Assembly (NCBI RefSeq): GCF_000959445.1
Contig: NZ_CP009630.1
Location: 434,001-498,000, forward strand
From: Burkholderia vietnamiensis LMG 10929
Lineage (GTDB): Bacteria; Pseudomonadota; Gammaproteobacteria; Burkholderiales; Burkholderiaceae
Direction of reading: 5' to 3'
Length of the DNA: 64,000 nt
The notes under the pieces were generated by a model. The model did no database searches and was not told the DNA's origin. It worked only from the letters and a program-made list of their open reading frames with translations. Both the position numbers and the translations under genes were made by a program. Every line of letters begins with the position of its first letter. Position 1 is the stretch's first letter. Below, piece by piece: positions 43,652-52,231 of this stretch.

Positions 43652-45106
43652 ATGACCTCCGTCGACACTACCCCCGTCCTCGACCATGACAAGCTCGTCG
43701 CCTTCGTCGAGCGCAAGTGGAACGATGAAATTCTCCACGCCCTGACCGACTACATCGCGATCCCCGCGAAGAGCCCCGCGTTTGACCCGGACTGGGCGAA
43801 ACGCGGCTATCTGGAGCGCGTCGTGACCGATGCCGCGCAGTGGGCCGAACGCCAGCCGGTGAAAGGGCTGAAGCTCGAGATCGTTCGGCTGCCGGGCCGC
43901 ACGCCCGTGATCTTCTTCGAAACGCCGGCGACGCGCGCGGGCAGCACCGACACGATCCTGCTGTACGGCCACCTCGACAAGCAGCCCGAATTCGACGGCT
44001 GGCGCGCCGACCTCGGCCCGTGGACGCCGAAGTTCGAGAACGGCAAGCTGTACGGCCGCGGCGGCGCGGACGACGGCTATGCGATCTACGCGAGCCTCGC
44101 GGCGCTCGGCGCGCTCGACGAGCAGGGCGTCGAACGGCCGCGCTGTGTCGGCCTGATCGAGACGTGCGAGGAGTCGGGCAGCTACGATCTGCTGCCGTAC
44201 GTCGACGCGCTGCGCGACCGGCTCGGCCAGGTATCGCTCGTCGTGTGCCTCGATTCCGGCGCAGGCAACTACGACCAGATGTGGCTCACGACGTCGTTGC
44301 GCGGGCTGGTGTCCGGCGATCTGCAGGTCGAGGTGCTCGACGAAGGCATTCATTCGGGCGTGTTCGGCGGCATCGCGCCGTCGAGCTTCCGCGTGATGCG
44401 GCAGCTGTTCGAGCGCCTCGAGGACGCCGGCAGCGGCAACCTGCTGCCGCGCGTGTTCCATTGCGAGATTCCCGACAGCCGCGTGCGCGAAGCCGATGCG
44501 GCCGCGGCCATCCTCGGCGATGCGGTATGGAAGGGCCTGCCGTGGGCCTGCGGCGCGGACGGCAAACCGGTGCTGCCGACCACGACCGACCCGCGCGAGG
44601 CGCTGCTGAATTCGACGTGGCGGCCGTCGCTGTCGGTGACCGGCGCGTCCGGGTTGCCGGCGCTCGCCGATGCGGGCAACGTGCTGCGGCCGCGCACCGC
44701 GTTCAAGCTGTCGCTGCGCCTGCCGCCGCTCGTCGACGCCGCGCAGGCCGTGCAGCAGTTGAAGGAACTGCTCGAACTCGATCCGCCGTACAACGCGCGC
44801 GTCACGTTCAAGCCGGATGCGGGCGCCGCGACCGGCTGGAGCGCGCCCGATCTCGCGCTGTGGCTCGCGTCGTCGCTCGATGCCGCGTCGCACCGCCACT
44901 TCGGCGCAGCGTGCGGGTACATGGGCCTCGGCGGCACGATCCCGCTGATGAACGTGTTGCAGGCCGGCTTCCCGTCGGCGCAGTTCATGGTGTGCGGCGT
45001 GCTGGGGCCGAAGTCGAACGCGCACGGGCCGAACGAGTTCCTGCACGTGCCGTATGCGAAGAAGCTGACCGCGGCGGTCGCGGACGTGATCGCTTCCGCT
45101 CGCTGA
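43652..45106 (+). CDS. M20-family metallopeptidase (dipeptidase-like)
   Basis: Zinc-dependent peptidase of 484 residues. LLYGHLDKQPEFDGW gives the first metal histidine and catalytic aspartate, LYGRGGADDGYAIYASL the bridging aspartate, and GLIETCEESGS the catalytic and metal glutamates. HSGVFGGIAPSSFRVMRQL and NAHGPNEFLHVPYAKKL complete the M20 pattern, with dimerisation domain in the middle. Family members cleave dipeptides or deacylate amino acids; the substrate is unknown. It is followed after 55 bases by an oxidoreductase on the same strand and may share its transcript. Confidence 0.9.
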   Translation: MTSVDTTPVLDHDKLVAFVERKWNDEILHALTDYIAIPAKSPAFDPDWAKRGYLERVVTDAAQWAERQPVKGLKLEIVRLPGRTPVIFFETPATRAGSTDTILLYGHLDKQPEFDGWRADLGPWTPKFENGKLYGRGGADDGYAIYASLAALGALDEQGVERPRCVGLIETCEESGSYDLLPYVDALRDRLGQVSLVVCLDSGAGNYDQMWLTTSLRGLVSGDLQVEVLDEGIHSGVFGGIAPSSFRVMRQLFERLEDAGSGNLLPRVFHCEIPDSRVREADAAAAILGDAVWKGLPWACGADGKPVLPTTTDPREALLNSTWRPSLSVTGASGLPALADAGNVLRPRTAFKLSLRLPPLVDAAQAVQQLKELLELDPPYNARVTFKPDAGAATGWSAPDLALWLASSLDAASHRHFGAACGYMGLGGTIPLMNVLQAGFPSAQFMVCGVLGPKSNAHGPNEFLHVPYAKKLTAAVADVIASAR

Positions 45107-45161
45107 GCGCGATGGCCGGCCGATCGGGCCGGCGTCGGTCTGAACCCCTGGAGTCCTGCCG

Positions 45162-46271
45162 ATGACTATGCCGCCGATACCCGATACCGATGCGTTGTGC
45201 ATGCGCGCCGAACCGCTGCACGACTTCGTCGCCGCGCTGTGGGAACGGGCCGGCAGCAGCGCGCGCGAGGCGCGGCTGGTTGCCGAGCACCTGGTCGGCG
45301 CGAACCTCGCCGGTCACGATTCGCACGGCATCGGGATGATCCCGAACTACGTCGCATCCTGCCGCGAAGGGCAGTTGCAGTTGAACCGGCATGCGGCGAT
45401 CGTGCGCGACGGCGGCGCGGTGCTGACGATCGACGGCGGCCGCGGCTTCGGGCAGGTGATCGCGTTCGAGGCAATGGTCGAGGGCATCGAGCGCGCGCGG
45501 CGCATGGGCATCTGCGCGATCGGATTGCGCGACGTGCATCATCTCGGCCGCATCGGCCACTGGGCCGAGCAATGCGCGCGATCGGGGCTCGCTTCGTTCC
45601 ATTTCGTCAACGTGCCGGGCGATCTGCTGGTCGCGCCGCTTCACGGCGCCGATCCCCGGTTCGGCACCAATCCGTTCTGCGCCGCGTATCCGCGCGCCGG
45701 GCGCGCGCCGCTGCTGCTCGATTTCGCGACCAGCGCGGTCGCGTACGGCAAGACGCGCGTCGCGTACCACCAGCGCAAGCGCGTGCCGGCGGGCGCGCTG
45801 ATCGACCATCGCGGGCGGCCGACCGACGATCCGGCCGTCATGCACGAGCAACCGTTCGGCGCGCTGCTGCCGTTCGGGCTGCACAAGGGTTATGCGCTCG
45901 CCGCGATGTGCGAGGTGTTCGGCGGCGCACTCGTCGGCGGGCATACGACCTACGACGGCACGTTGCAGAAGACCAGCGCGATCGTCAACGGCATGCTGTC
46001 GGTGTTGATCGATCCGAACGCGTTCGATGCGGCCGATGCGCAGCGCGAGGCCGATGCGTTCGTCGCGTGGGCGAAGGCGTCGCCGCGTTCCGGCGACGCG
46101 CCGGTGCAGATGCCCGGCGAGCCGGAGGAGGCGAGCCGCGCCGAGCGGCTCGCGCACGGCATCCCGGTCGATCGGCCGACGTGGCGTCAGATCGGCGACA
46201 GCGCGGCGGCGCTCGGCTTCGACGCCGCCGAATTCGACGCATGGACGCAACGCTGCGTCGGCGCCGCGTGA
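45162..46271 (+). CDS. LDH2/malate dehydrogenase-family oxidoreductase
   Basis: NAD(P)-dependent oxidoreductase of 369 residues in the family of ureidoglycolate, L-sulfolactate and delta1-piperideine-2-carboxylate reductases. Motifs are NLAGHDSHGIGMIPNYV with the catalytic-type histidine, LRDVHHLGRIGHWAEQCA, RFGTNPFCAAYP and LDFATSAVAYGK, then PFGLHKGYALAAMCEVFGGAL. Several specificities share these motifs, so the exact reaction is open. It may act with the preceding peptidase or following TfoX-domain gene; the order gives no clear pathway. Confidence 0.85.
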   Translation: MTMPPIPDTDALCMRAEPLHDFVAALWERAGSSAREARLVAEHLVGANLAGHDSHGIGMIPNYVASCREGQLQLNRHAAIVRDGGAVLTIDGGRGFGQVIAFEAMVEGIERARRMGICAIGLRDVHHLGRIGHWAEQCARSGLASFHFVNVPGDLLVAPLHGADPRFGTNPFCAAYPRAGRAPLLLDFATSAVAYGKTRVAYHQRKRVPAGALIDHRGRPTDDPAVMHEQPFGALLPFGLHKGYALAAMCEVFGGALVGGHTTYDGTLQKTSAIVNGMLSVLIDPNAFDAADAQREADAFVAWAKASPRSGDAPVQMPGEPEEASRAERLAHGIPVDRPTWRQIGDSAAALGFDAAEFDAWTQRCVGAA

Positions 46272-46296
46272 TGCACCGGCAAGAAGGAGCGTGCCG

Positions 46297-46830
46297 ATGA
46301 GCTGGCAGGCAGACAAGGCGCACGGCGACGAGATCGCGTATCGGCTCGCGATGCTCGGCAACGTCGTGGTGACGCGATTCTTCGGCGGCGCGGCGATGCG
46401 GCTCGACGGCGTGATGTTCGGCTTCCTCGCGCGCGGGTCGCTGTTCTTGCGCGTCGACGACTTGAATCGTCCGGCGTTCGTCGCGGCGGGGATGGGGCCG
46501 TTTTCGTATACGGGGCGCACGCGTACCGTCGCGCTCGAAGGCTATTACGAAACGCCCGCCGACGTGCTCGAGGATGCGGGCGCGCTGTTCGACTGGTGTC
46601 GCGGCGCGTATCGGGCGGCGTTGCTTGCGGGGGCGCCCAAGCGCAAAGCGAAGGCGAGGCGGAAGCCGGTGGACGAGGGTGAGGCGGAGTCGCGGTCGAT
46701 GCGTGGGCGCAGTGTCAAGCCGTCCGCGAAACCTGACGCGAAGCGGGCGACGGAATCGGCTTCGAAGCGTGCGTCGAAAGCGGAAACGAAATCCGGAGCG
46801 AAACCGGCGTCGAAGCGTAAGCAGGCGTAG
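46297..46830 (+). CDS. TfoX N-terminal-domain protein with lysine-rich tail
   Basis: A 177-residue protein. Residues 1-110 form a TfoX N-terminal domain (VVVTRFFGGAAMRLDGVMFGFLARGSLFLRVD and PFSYTGRTRTVALEGYYETP). From about 115 to the end the chain is almost only Lys, Ala, Ser, Arg and Pro (for example SAKPDAKRATESASKRASKA), like the tails of bacterial histone H1-like proteins. TfoX/Sxy proteins act in competence, but stand-alone N-domains have unclear roles. AAGGAG lies about eight bases before the ATG at 46297. The tail may bind DNA; this is inferred. Confidence 0.8.
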   Translation: MSWQADKAHGDEIAYRLAMLGNVVVTRFFGGAAMRLDGVMFGFLARGSLFLRVDDLNRPAFVAAGMGPFSYTGRTRTVALEGYYETPADVLEDAGALFDWCRGAYRAALLAGAPKRKAKARRKPVDEGEAESRSMRGRSVKPSAKPDAKRATESASKRASKAETKSGAKPASKRKQA

Positions 46831-47213
46831 CGTCGGTCGGCGTGACGGCAACTGCGGATTGTTCAGTGTTCGGGGCTTGTCGATACTGGACCCGCGGCGG
46901 TCGATGTTCGCTGCGCTCGGCGCTCGGCACGCGACGCTCAGGACTCTTACTCGATGCTCAGTGCCCTGCGCCGTCCGCACGCATACGCCCTGACGATTCG
47001 CGCGCCGCACGTTGCTCGCATCCGCTAGACGAAACTTCAAGCATGCCGCGCGCTGTTTCTCCGCGCTTCACAACGGCGGTCGCGGCGTTTATGATCGGCG
47101 CGAGCCGCACGCGACATCTGAGCGGCCCGCACCGCGACACCCGCCCCGCGAACGGCGCATCGAACGCCGCGCTGAATGCATTCCCCACTCATCGTTGCAG
47201 ATGGAGACAACCG
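46831..47213. other. Intergenic region without recognised content
   Basis: 383 bases between the TfoX-domain gene and the NnrU gene. No gene, repeat or clear terminator was seen. GGAGA before 47214 serves the next gene. Confidence 0.45.
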
Positions 47214-47792
47214 ATGCTCGTGCTGATTCTCGGTTTGGCGATCTTCCTCGGCGTACATTCGATCCGCATCGTGGCCAGCCGCTGGCGCGCCGCGACGATC
47301 GCGCGCGTCGGTGAGCGCGGCTGGAAGGCCGGCTATTCGGTTGCGTCGCTGATCGGCTTGGTGTTGATCGTGCGCGGCTACGGGATCGCCCGCGACAGCG
47401 CGACGCTGCTGTGGGTCTCGCCGGTCGGCGTGCGCCATCTGACGGGCATGTTGACTGCGATCGCGTTCGTGCTGATCGCCGCGTCGTACGTGCCGCGCAA
47501 CCGGATCAAGACGTTCGCCGGACATCCGATGGTCGCCGGCGTGATGGTGTGGGCCGTCGCGCATCTGCTCGTCAACGGCACGTTGCGGGCGGCCGTGTTG
47601 TTCGGCGCATTCTTCGTGTGGTCGCTCATCCTGTTCATCGTGTCGCGCACGCGCGATCGGCGCGACCGCGTCCGTTATCCGGCGGGCCGTCTGTCGGGCG
47701 ATGTGTCGGCGATCGCGGCCGGCGTCGTCGCGTGGGCGGTGTTTGCGCTGTTCCTGCACGGCCCGTTGATCGGCGTGCGGCCGTTCGGTTGA
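47214..47792 (+). CDS. NnrU-family membrane protein
   Basis: Integral membrane protein of 192 residues with about five or six hydrophobic helices. LILGLAIFLGVHSIRIVASRWR at the start, GWKAGYSVASLIGLVLIVRGYG and FAGHPMVAGVMVWAVAHLLVNGTLRAAVLFGAFFVWSL are the NnrU pattern. The family is linked to nitrogen-oxide metabolism in denitrifiers and to a carotenoid isomerase relative in plants; its biochemical role is not settled. No denitrification gene adjoins. The ATG at 47214 has GGAGA at a good distance. Confidence 0.87.
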   Translation: MLVLILGLAIFLGVHSIRIVASRWRAATIARVGERGWKAGYSVASLIGLVLIVRGYGIARDSATLLWVSPVGVRHLTGMLTAIAFVLIAASYVPRNRIKTFAGHPMVAGVMVWAVAHLLVNGTLRAAVLFGAFFVWSLILFIVSRTRDRRDRVRYPAGRLSGDVSAIAAGVVAWAVFALFLHGPLIGVRPFG

Positions 47793-47998
47793 ACGCTCCG
47801 CGTACGCAGGCTCGGCGACCGCGTCACGCCGATCGGCCGCGGCCCGGCGCGCGAGCGGCAGGCATCGCCCGGCCTACCGGCCGACGCATTCAACATCGGT
47901 GGCGGCATTGACCGACGGCGGGCACGATCGCGCGGCGGCTGGCGAGTTCGCCCGCGCATCGACGCGGGCGCATGGCGACGACGCTCGCGGCACGCGCG

Positions 47999-48736
47999 TC
48001 AGAGCGGCCTGACGAACAGCCCGACCGTCAGTGCCGCGCCGATACAGACGATGGCGATCCGCAGCACGCGCTCGTTCACGCGATGCAGCGCCCATGCGCC
48101 GAGTAGGCCGCCGACGATCGCGCCGCTGCCGAGCGCAAGCGCCGCGCCCCAGTGCAATTGCGGCGAGGTGACGAACAGCAGGACCGCCGACGCGTTCATC
48201 ACGCCCGCGAGCGCGTTCTTGGTCGACATCGCGTGACGCGGCGACAGGCCGGCCATCGTGAGCGCGGCCATCATCAGGAAGCCGATACCGCCGCCGAAAT
48301 AGCCGCCGTAGATCGCGATCAGGAACTGCGAGATCCCGGCCGCCATCGGGCCGAGATGCTGCGCGGCCTCGGTCGGCTTGCGGAAGAAGCTGCCCCATGC
48401 GAACACGACGGTTGCGAACAGCACGAGCCACGGCACCAGCTGCGAGAAGATCGACGACGGCGTTTTGAGCAGCAGCAGCCCGCCGAGCGCGCCGCCGATC
48501 ACGCTGATCACAAACAGCGCGCGAAACGACAGCGTGCCTGCGCCGCGGACCATCTTGCGGCTTGCCCAGCCGGTCGTGACCTGGCCGGGAAACAGCGCGA
48601 CCGTCGACGTGATGTTGGCCGCGAGCGGCGACATCCCCGATACGATCAGCGCCGGTAGCGTGACGAACGAACCGCCGCCCGCGAGGGCGTTCTGGAGACC
48701 GGCCCACAGGCCGGCGAGGATGATGAGGACGAGCAT
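47999..48736 (-). CDS. TauE/SafE (TSUP) family permease
   Basis: Inner-membrane protein of 245 residues with about eight hydrophobic helices. The repeated half motifs GLQNALAGGGSFVTLPALIVSGMSPLAANITS and AIYGGYFGGGIGFLMMAALTMAGLSPRHAMSTKNAL define the TSUP family, which exports or imports sulfite, sulfoacetate or other organic anions. The start at 48736 begins directly with the first helix; an upstream in-frame start would add about 31 basic residues. The ribosome-binding site is weak. No sulfur-pathway gene is adjacent. Confidence 0.88.
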   Translation of the reverse strand: MLVLIILAGLWAGLQNALAGGGSFVTLPALIVSGMSPLAANITSTVALFPGQVTTGWASRKMVRGAGTLSFRALFVISVIGGALGGLLLLKTPSSIFSQLVPWLVLFATVVFAWGSFFRKPTEAAQHLGPMAAGISQFLIAIYGGYFGGGIGFLMMAALTMAGLSPRHAMSTKNALAGVMNASAVLLFVTSPQLHWGAALALGSGAIVGGLLGAWALHRVNERVLRIAIVCIGAALTVGLFVRPL

Positions 48737-48921
48737 CGGTGCGCAGGAAGGGTAGCGTGGCAGGGCGCGCCGGCGGCGAGCGCGAGCGCGAAGGTGGCCC
48801 GATGGTAATGCAGGATCGCGTCCGCGCAAAGGCGGTGCGTGCGCTCCGTTTCAGACGCGCACGGGCGGCCGCCGTGCGGCGGCGCATCGGCCGGCTGCGT
48901 CAACCGATCGTGTCAACCCGT

Positions 48922-48960
48922 CGCATCAACCAACCGCATCAACCAACCGCATCAACCAGC
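48922..48960 (+). repeat. Three copies of a 13-bp tandem repeat
   Basis: CGCATCAACCAAC occurs twice followed by CGCATCAACCAGC, just downstream of the DUF488 gene stop. Upstream bases (TCAACCCGT) look like a decayed further copy. Short and in a non-coding gap. Confidence 0.8.
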
Positions 48961-48985
48961 CGGCGCGGGCAGCGCCGACGCCCGG

Positions 48986-49561
48986 TCATTCGTTCGATTG
49001 CGGCGCGGCATCTTCCTGCGTATCGCCGTCGGCGTCCGGATAGACGACCGCACCGTCGTCGCGGACCGTCGCGCCGGCCGTGATGCGCGCCGGCTCGACA
49101 CGATTCAGGCCCATGATGTGCAGCACCGTCTCGCCGCGCGCGAGCAGGTAGTCGGACACGATACGCCGGTGACAGCGCCACCAGACGGCCTCCGAACACA
49201 TGAGCGCGCAGCGCTGCTGCTCCCCGAGCGCGATCAGCCGCGTGAGGCCGGCGCGGAATTCCGGCGACAGCGCGTAGTCGGCATACCGATGGAAGCTGCG
49301 GTTCCTCCAGAAGCCGTTGAGTGCGTCGGGCACGTCGCGCGACTTGCCGCGCAGCCCGCCGAGTTCGGCGATGTGCTCGTAGCCGATGTCGGCCGCGGCC
49401 AGCGCGTCGGGCAGCGTTGCCTCGTTGAACTGCGGGTTGGTGCGCGAGCGCGTCATCTTGCGGATATCGACGAGCAGCGTGATGTCGACGGTCCGCAGCA
49501 TCGCGACGAGTTCGTCGAGCGTGCGGTTCGAATGGCCGATCGTGTAGAACGGGAGCGTCAC
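48986..49561 (-). CDS. DUF488 family protein
   Basis: A 191-residue soluble protein beginning at GTG: LPFYTIGHSNRTLDELVAML is the standard DUF488 start, followed by DIRKMTRSRTNPQFNEATL, AELGGLRGKS and CSEAVWWRCHRRIVSDYLL with conserved Cys and His. The C-terminal 35 residues are acidic. Its GTG overlaps the stop of the DUF2945 gene (GTGA), and AGGAG is six bases before it, so the pair is one operon. The function of DUF488 is unknown. Confidence 0.87.
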   Translation of the reverse strand: MTLPFYTIGHSNRTLDELVAMLRTVDITLLVDIRKMTRSRTNPQFNEATLPDALAAADIGYEHIAELGGLRGKSRDVPDALNGFWRNRSFHRYADYALSPEFRAGLTRLIALGEQQRCALMCSEAVWWRCHRRIVSDYLLARGETVLHIMGLNRVEPARITAGATVRDDGAVVYPDADGDTQEDAAPQSNE

Positions 49562-49785
49562 GTGCGCTCCTTGCCGGCGACGCGTTCGAGCACGCGGCCG
49601 CGATGCGCGGCGATGTGGTCGGTGCGATCGCTTTTGATTTCGTATCGGGGGGCGTCGGGCGACGCGCGATGACGATGGCCCTTGTAGTCGAAATCCTGCG
49701 TGTGCACCGCGATGATCGTGCCGGTCACGTGACCGGCTTCGGAATTCCAGCGGACATGGTCGCCCGGTTCGAACGGCGTCGTCAT
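49558..49785 (-). CDS. DUF2945 (Tudor-like) small protein
   Basis: A 75-residue protein with the DUF2945 pattern FEPGDHVRWNSEAGHVTGTIIAVHTQDFDYKGHRHRASPDAPRYEIKSDRTDHIAAHR in segments, a small beta-barrel of unknown function. GAGGAGG lies eight bases before the ATG at 49785. First gene of a two-gene unit with DUF488. Confidence 0.85.
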   Translation of the reverse strand: MTTPFEPGDHVRWNSEAGHVTGTIIAVHTQDFDYKGHRHRASPDAPRYEIKSDRTDHIAAHRGRVLERVAGKERT

Positions 49786-50685
49786 GCGGGAGCCTCCTCG
49801 TGGTGATGCTGTTGCGATACGGCCGCAAGCTGCGGGTGGAGCGAGCCACGCCAGTATGCACATTGCCGCGCTTTCGCGCGTGCGAGGCGCATCGTGTGGG
49901 GTCTCGGGCAGGCTCGTCCATGCAATCTGCATGCCCTGTGTCGAGGTCTGAAGTGACATTTTTGCTTCGCGAGCATCGACGACTTTGCTTTGGCCGACGG
50001 CTCGACGACGATCAGGCGAAGCAGATGAAAGTCGATCCCGATCCGATCGTCCGGCATATGGCGCAGTCTCCGAACGACCGCCTCGAATCGGCGCGCGGTT
50101 CGGCAATGGGGCGCCGACAGGACATCGTGCATCAGCAGAACTCTGGCAGTTTTTGCAGATGCGTTGTCATCTTCCACAAATTCATGCTCGCTGGATGTCG
50201 ATAAAGTACGCATCACGGAGACGCTTCAAAGCACCGACGTGCCGGGTTCCGTGCTTCGAGCCGGTAGCGAACAAGCGTTGTGCGATGTCGATGGCCGCGA
50301 TGCGTCATGAACCCATGATGCAGCGCTTCGAGCGCTATTCAGCACCATCGACGGATCGCCGAGAGATCGACCGCTTCCGATGTAGAGCGATGACCTGGTG
50401 CAGACGTGAGATGGCGGACTTCTAGGTCGGAGTGCTACGACGATGAATGGCGCTACGGGCGAACACGAACGATTACGACCGTTTGCGTTCGGAGCCGAAT
50501 CCGGCCGGGCGACGGCGTTGCTGCGCACTTTCCGCCAACAACGACGTTCTCACCATTGCTCGACGTAGACAAACGCGGTCAGCCAGTAGCCGAGGAAGCC
50601 GAGCGCGAAGCCGGCTTCGTCGCCTGCGGTGCCGTTGATGACGGCCCACGCACCTCACGCCTCCAGACGAGATTCGTGCGAAACC
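49786..50685. other. 900-base stretch without convincing genes
   Basis: Lower GC than the flanks. Open frames on both strands are short, lack ribosome-binding sites and have unnatural composition. The least poor is a minus-strand frame ending in this stretch with a start at 50213 (EFVEDDNASAKTARVLLMHDVL), which could be the remnant of a gene. No repeat or RNA gene was recognised. It may be a decayed region bordering the acquired hydrolase/MarR pair. Confidence 0.5.
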
Positions 50686-51495
50686 CTACACAGCATTTGA
50701 CCCGCCAAGAAAGCGCAATACCGCCCAATTGAACGCCCCGGCGCGGTCGAGATTTGCATGATGTCCGCCTCCGGGAAGCGTTCCGTAGCGGGCACCCGGA
50801 ATCATGGCAGCGAGCCGTTGCCCTTCGGTCGCCGGAAAAATGCTGCCGTCTTCGCTTTGCAACACGAGCGTTTCGCTGCGTACGAGATTCAGTCGCCTTC
50901 TGACGTCGTAGTTCGCGATCCCGATGCAAAGGCGGGCAAGCTGCGCGGAATCGGTGGTTGCCGCGCGCGCATGGCCGATCTGATACGCGATCTCGCCAGC
51001 TTCCGATTGAGCGAATTCGGCGCTCACCATCAGCGGCCACATTTCCTCGAACCAGCGGCTTGCGCCATCGTCGCGCGCGAAACCGCATTTCCAGAACTCG
51101 AAGCGCCGGACGAAATCGTCGTCGACCAGGTTCGAGAAGCCATTGCAGACGACCAGCTTGCCGACGCGTGCGGGCGCATCGAGCGCGATCGTCAAGGCGA
51201 TCGCGCTACCAAGCGAGATGCCGACGAGGGCGGCACTTTCGAGGCCAAGGTAATCCAGCAGAAACTGCAGGCTGCCGGCAAGTTCCCTCACGTCAAGCGT
51301 GCGATCCGGGTACGACGACGCACCGTGCCCCGGCAGATCCGGCACGATGACGCGATAACCCGCTTGACGCAGAAACGGCATTTGCCGTGCCCATGCGAGA
51401 CCGCAGCTCCCCAGATCGTGAATCAATATGATCGGTTGGCCGCTGCCGACGTCCGCATAATAAAGATCGTGGTCACTGAATGATAGTTTTGCCAT
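50686..51495 (-). CDS. Alpha/beta hydrolase
   Basis: Serine hydrolase of 269 residues in the enol-lactonase/epoxide-hydrolase-like group. The oxyanion segment is HDLGSCGLAW, the nucleophile Ser94 lies in GISLGSA, LQSEDGSIFP provides the acid and GGGHHANLDRAG the catalytic His (245 or 246). The start at 51495 has GGAG upstream. It is divergent from a MarR regulator with 106 bases between starts and a palindrome in the gap, so the two form a regulator-target pair. The substrate is unknown; codon composition is slightly less GC-rich than the surroundings. Confidence 0.88.
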   Translation of the reverse strand: MAKLSFSDHDLYYADVGSGQPIILIHDLGSCGLAWARQMPFLRQAGYRVIVPDLPGHGASSYPDRTLDVRELAGSLQFLLDYLGLESAALVGISLGSAIALTIALDAPARVGKLVVCNGFSNLVDDDFVRRFEFWKCGFARDDGASRWFEEMWPLMVSAEFAQSEAGEIAYQIGHARAATTDSAQLARLCIGIANYDVRRRLNLVRSETLVLQSEDGSIFPATEGQRLAAMIPGARYGTLPGGGHHANLDRAGAFNWAVLRFLGGSNAV

Positions 51496-51533
51496 CTGCC
51501 TGCTCCACTGCTGTCCCCCGTGTACTTCTGAAC

Positions 51534-51551
51534 TATCTTAATATTGAGATA
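51534..51551. promoter_or_regulatory. Candidate MarR operator
   Basis: TATCTTAAT-ATTGAGATA, an 18-base palindrome with one mismatched pair, in the 106-base gap between the divergent hydrolase and MarR genes. Size and AT-rich symmetry fit MarR sites. Confidence 0.6.
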
Positions 51552-51601
51552 TATTGGCTGCAAGTTGAGCGACCAAGCCCCCATCGAATGCGAGGATATT
51601 C

Positions 51602-52153
51602 ATGACGGTTCCGGGTACCGAAGATCACGTTGACCTCGTCGTCGCGCAATGGCGCGACGAGCGGCCTGAACTCGATGTGGCGTCGATGGAGGTGTTCGGG
51701 CGTTTGGCGCGACTGGCAAAGCATTGCGAGAAGGCGCGAACCGAAGCGTTGTCGCCATTCGGCTTCAAGGAAGGCGAATTCGACGTTCTGGCCACGCTTC
51801 GTCGGGCGGGCGCACCGTACGAACTGTCGCCCACGCAGCTGTACCGCTCGCTGATGATTTCGTCGGGCGCGATCACGAACCGGCTGATGCGACTCGAGCA
51901 GGCCGGCCTCGTCGAGCGCATTCCAAATCCGCAGGACGGCAGGGGAATGGCCGTGCGATTGACGCGCGAAGGGCTCGCCCTGATCGACCGGGCGGTGAAC
52001 GTACACGTGGACACACTGGATCTGTTGCTCGGCGGGCTGGATCGGGACGACCGCACGACACTTGCATCACTGCTGAAGCGTGCGCTTCTCGCGCTGCCGG
52101 GCGAAGCGCTTCCGCCCGATTGCGAACGGTGGGCGCGAGGGGAGCAGGCGTGA
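51602..52153 (+). CDS. MarR-family transcriptional regulator
   Basis: Dimeric winged-helix regulator of 183 residues. GFKEGEFDVLATLRRAGAPYELSPTQLYRSLMISSGAITNRLMRLEQAGLVER covers the recognition helix and the wing follows (DGRGMAVRLTREG). The N-terminal 30 residues are an extension. It probably represses the divergent alpha/beta hydrolase gene through the palindrome at 51534-51551 and releases it when a phenolic or similar ligand binds; the ligand is not known. Gene 3 of this neighbourhood, a LysR regulator, starts 78 bases downstream. Confidence 0.9.
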   Translation: MTVPGTEDHVDLVVAQWRDERPELDVASMEVFGRLARLAKHCEKARTEALSPFGFKEGEFDVLATLRRAGAPYELSPTQLYRSLMISSGAITNRLMRLEQAGLVERIPNPQDGRGMAVRLTREGLALIDRAVNVHVDTLDLLLGGLDRDDRTTLASLLKRALLALPGEALPPDCERWARGEQA

Positions 52154-52231
52154 CAGACCGAACCTCGATGGGTTTAAGATAAAGACCGCAACAAATGAGG
52201 CCGGCGACAACAATAACGATAAGGAAATATC

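Noticed and set aside
49782..50216. 144-codon minus-strand frame
   Set aside because: No ribosome-binding site, composition turns basic and irregular after 75 residues, no family recognised; mentioned only as a possible remnant.
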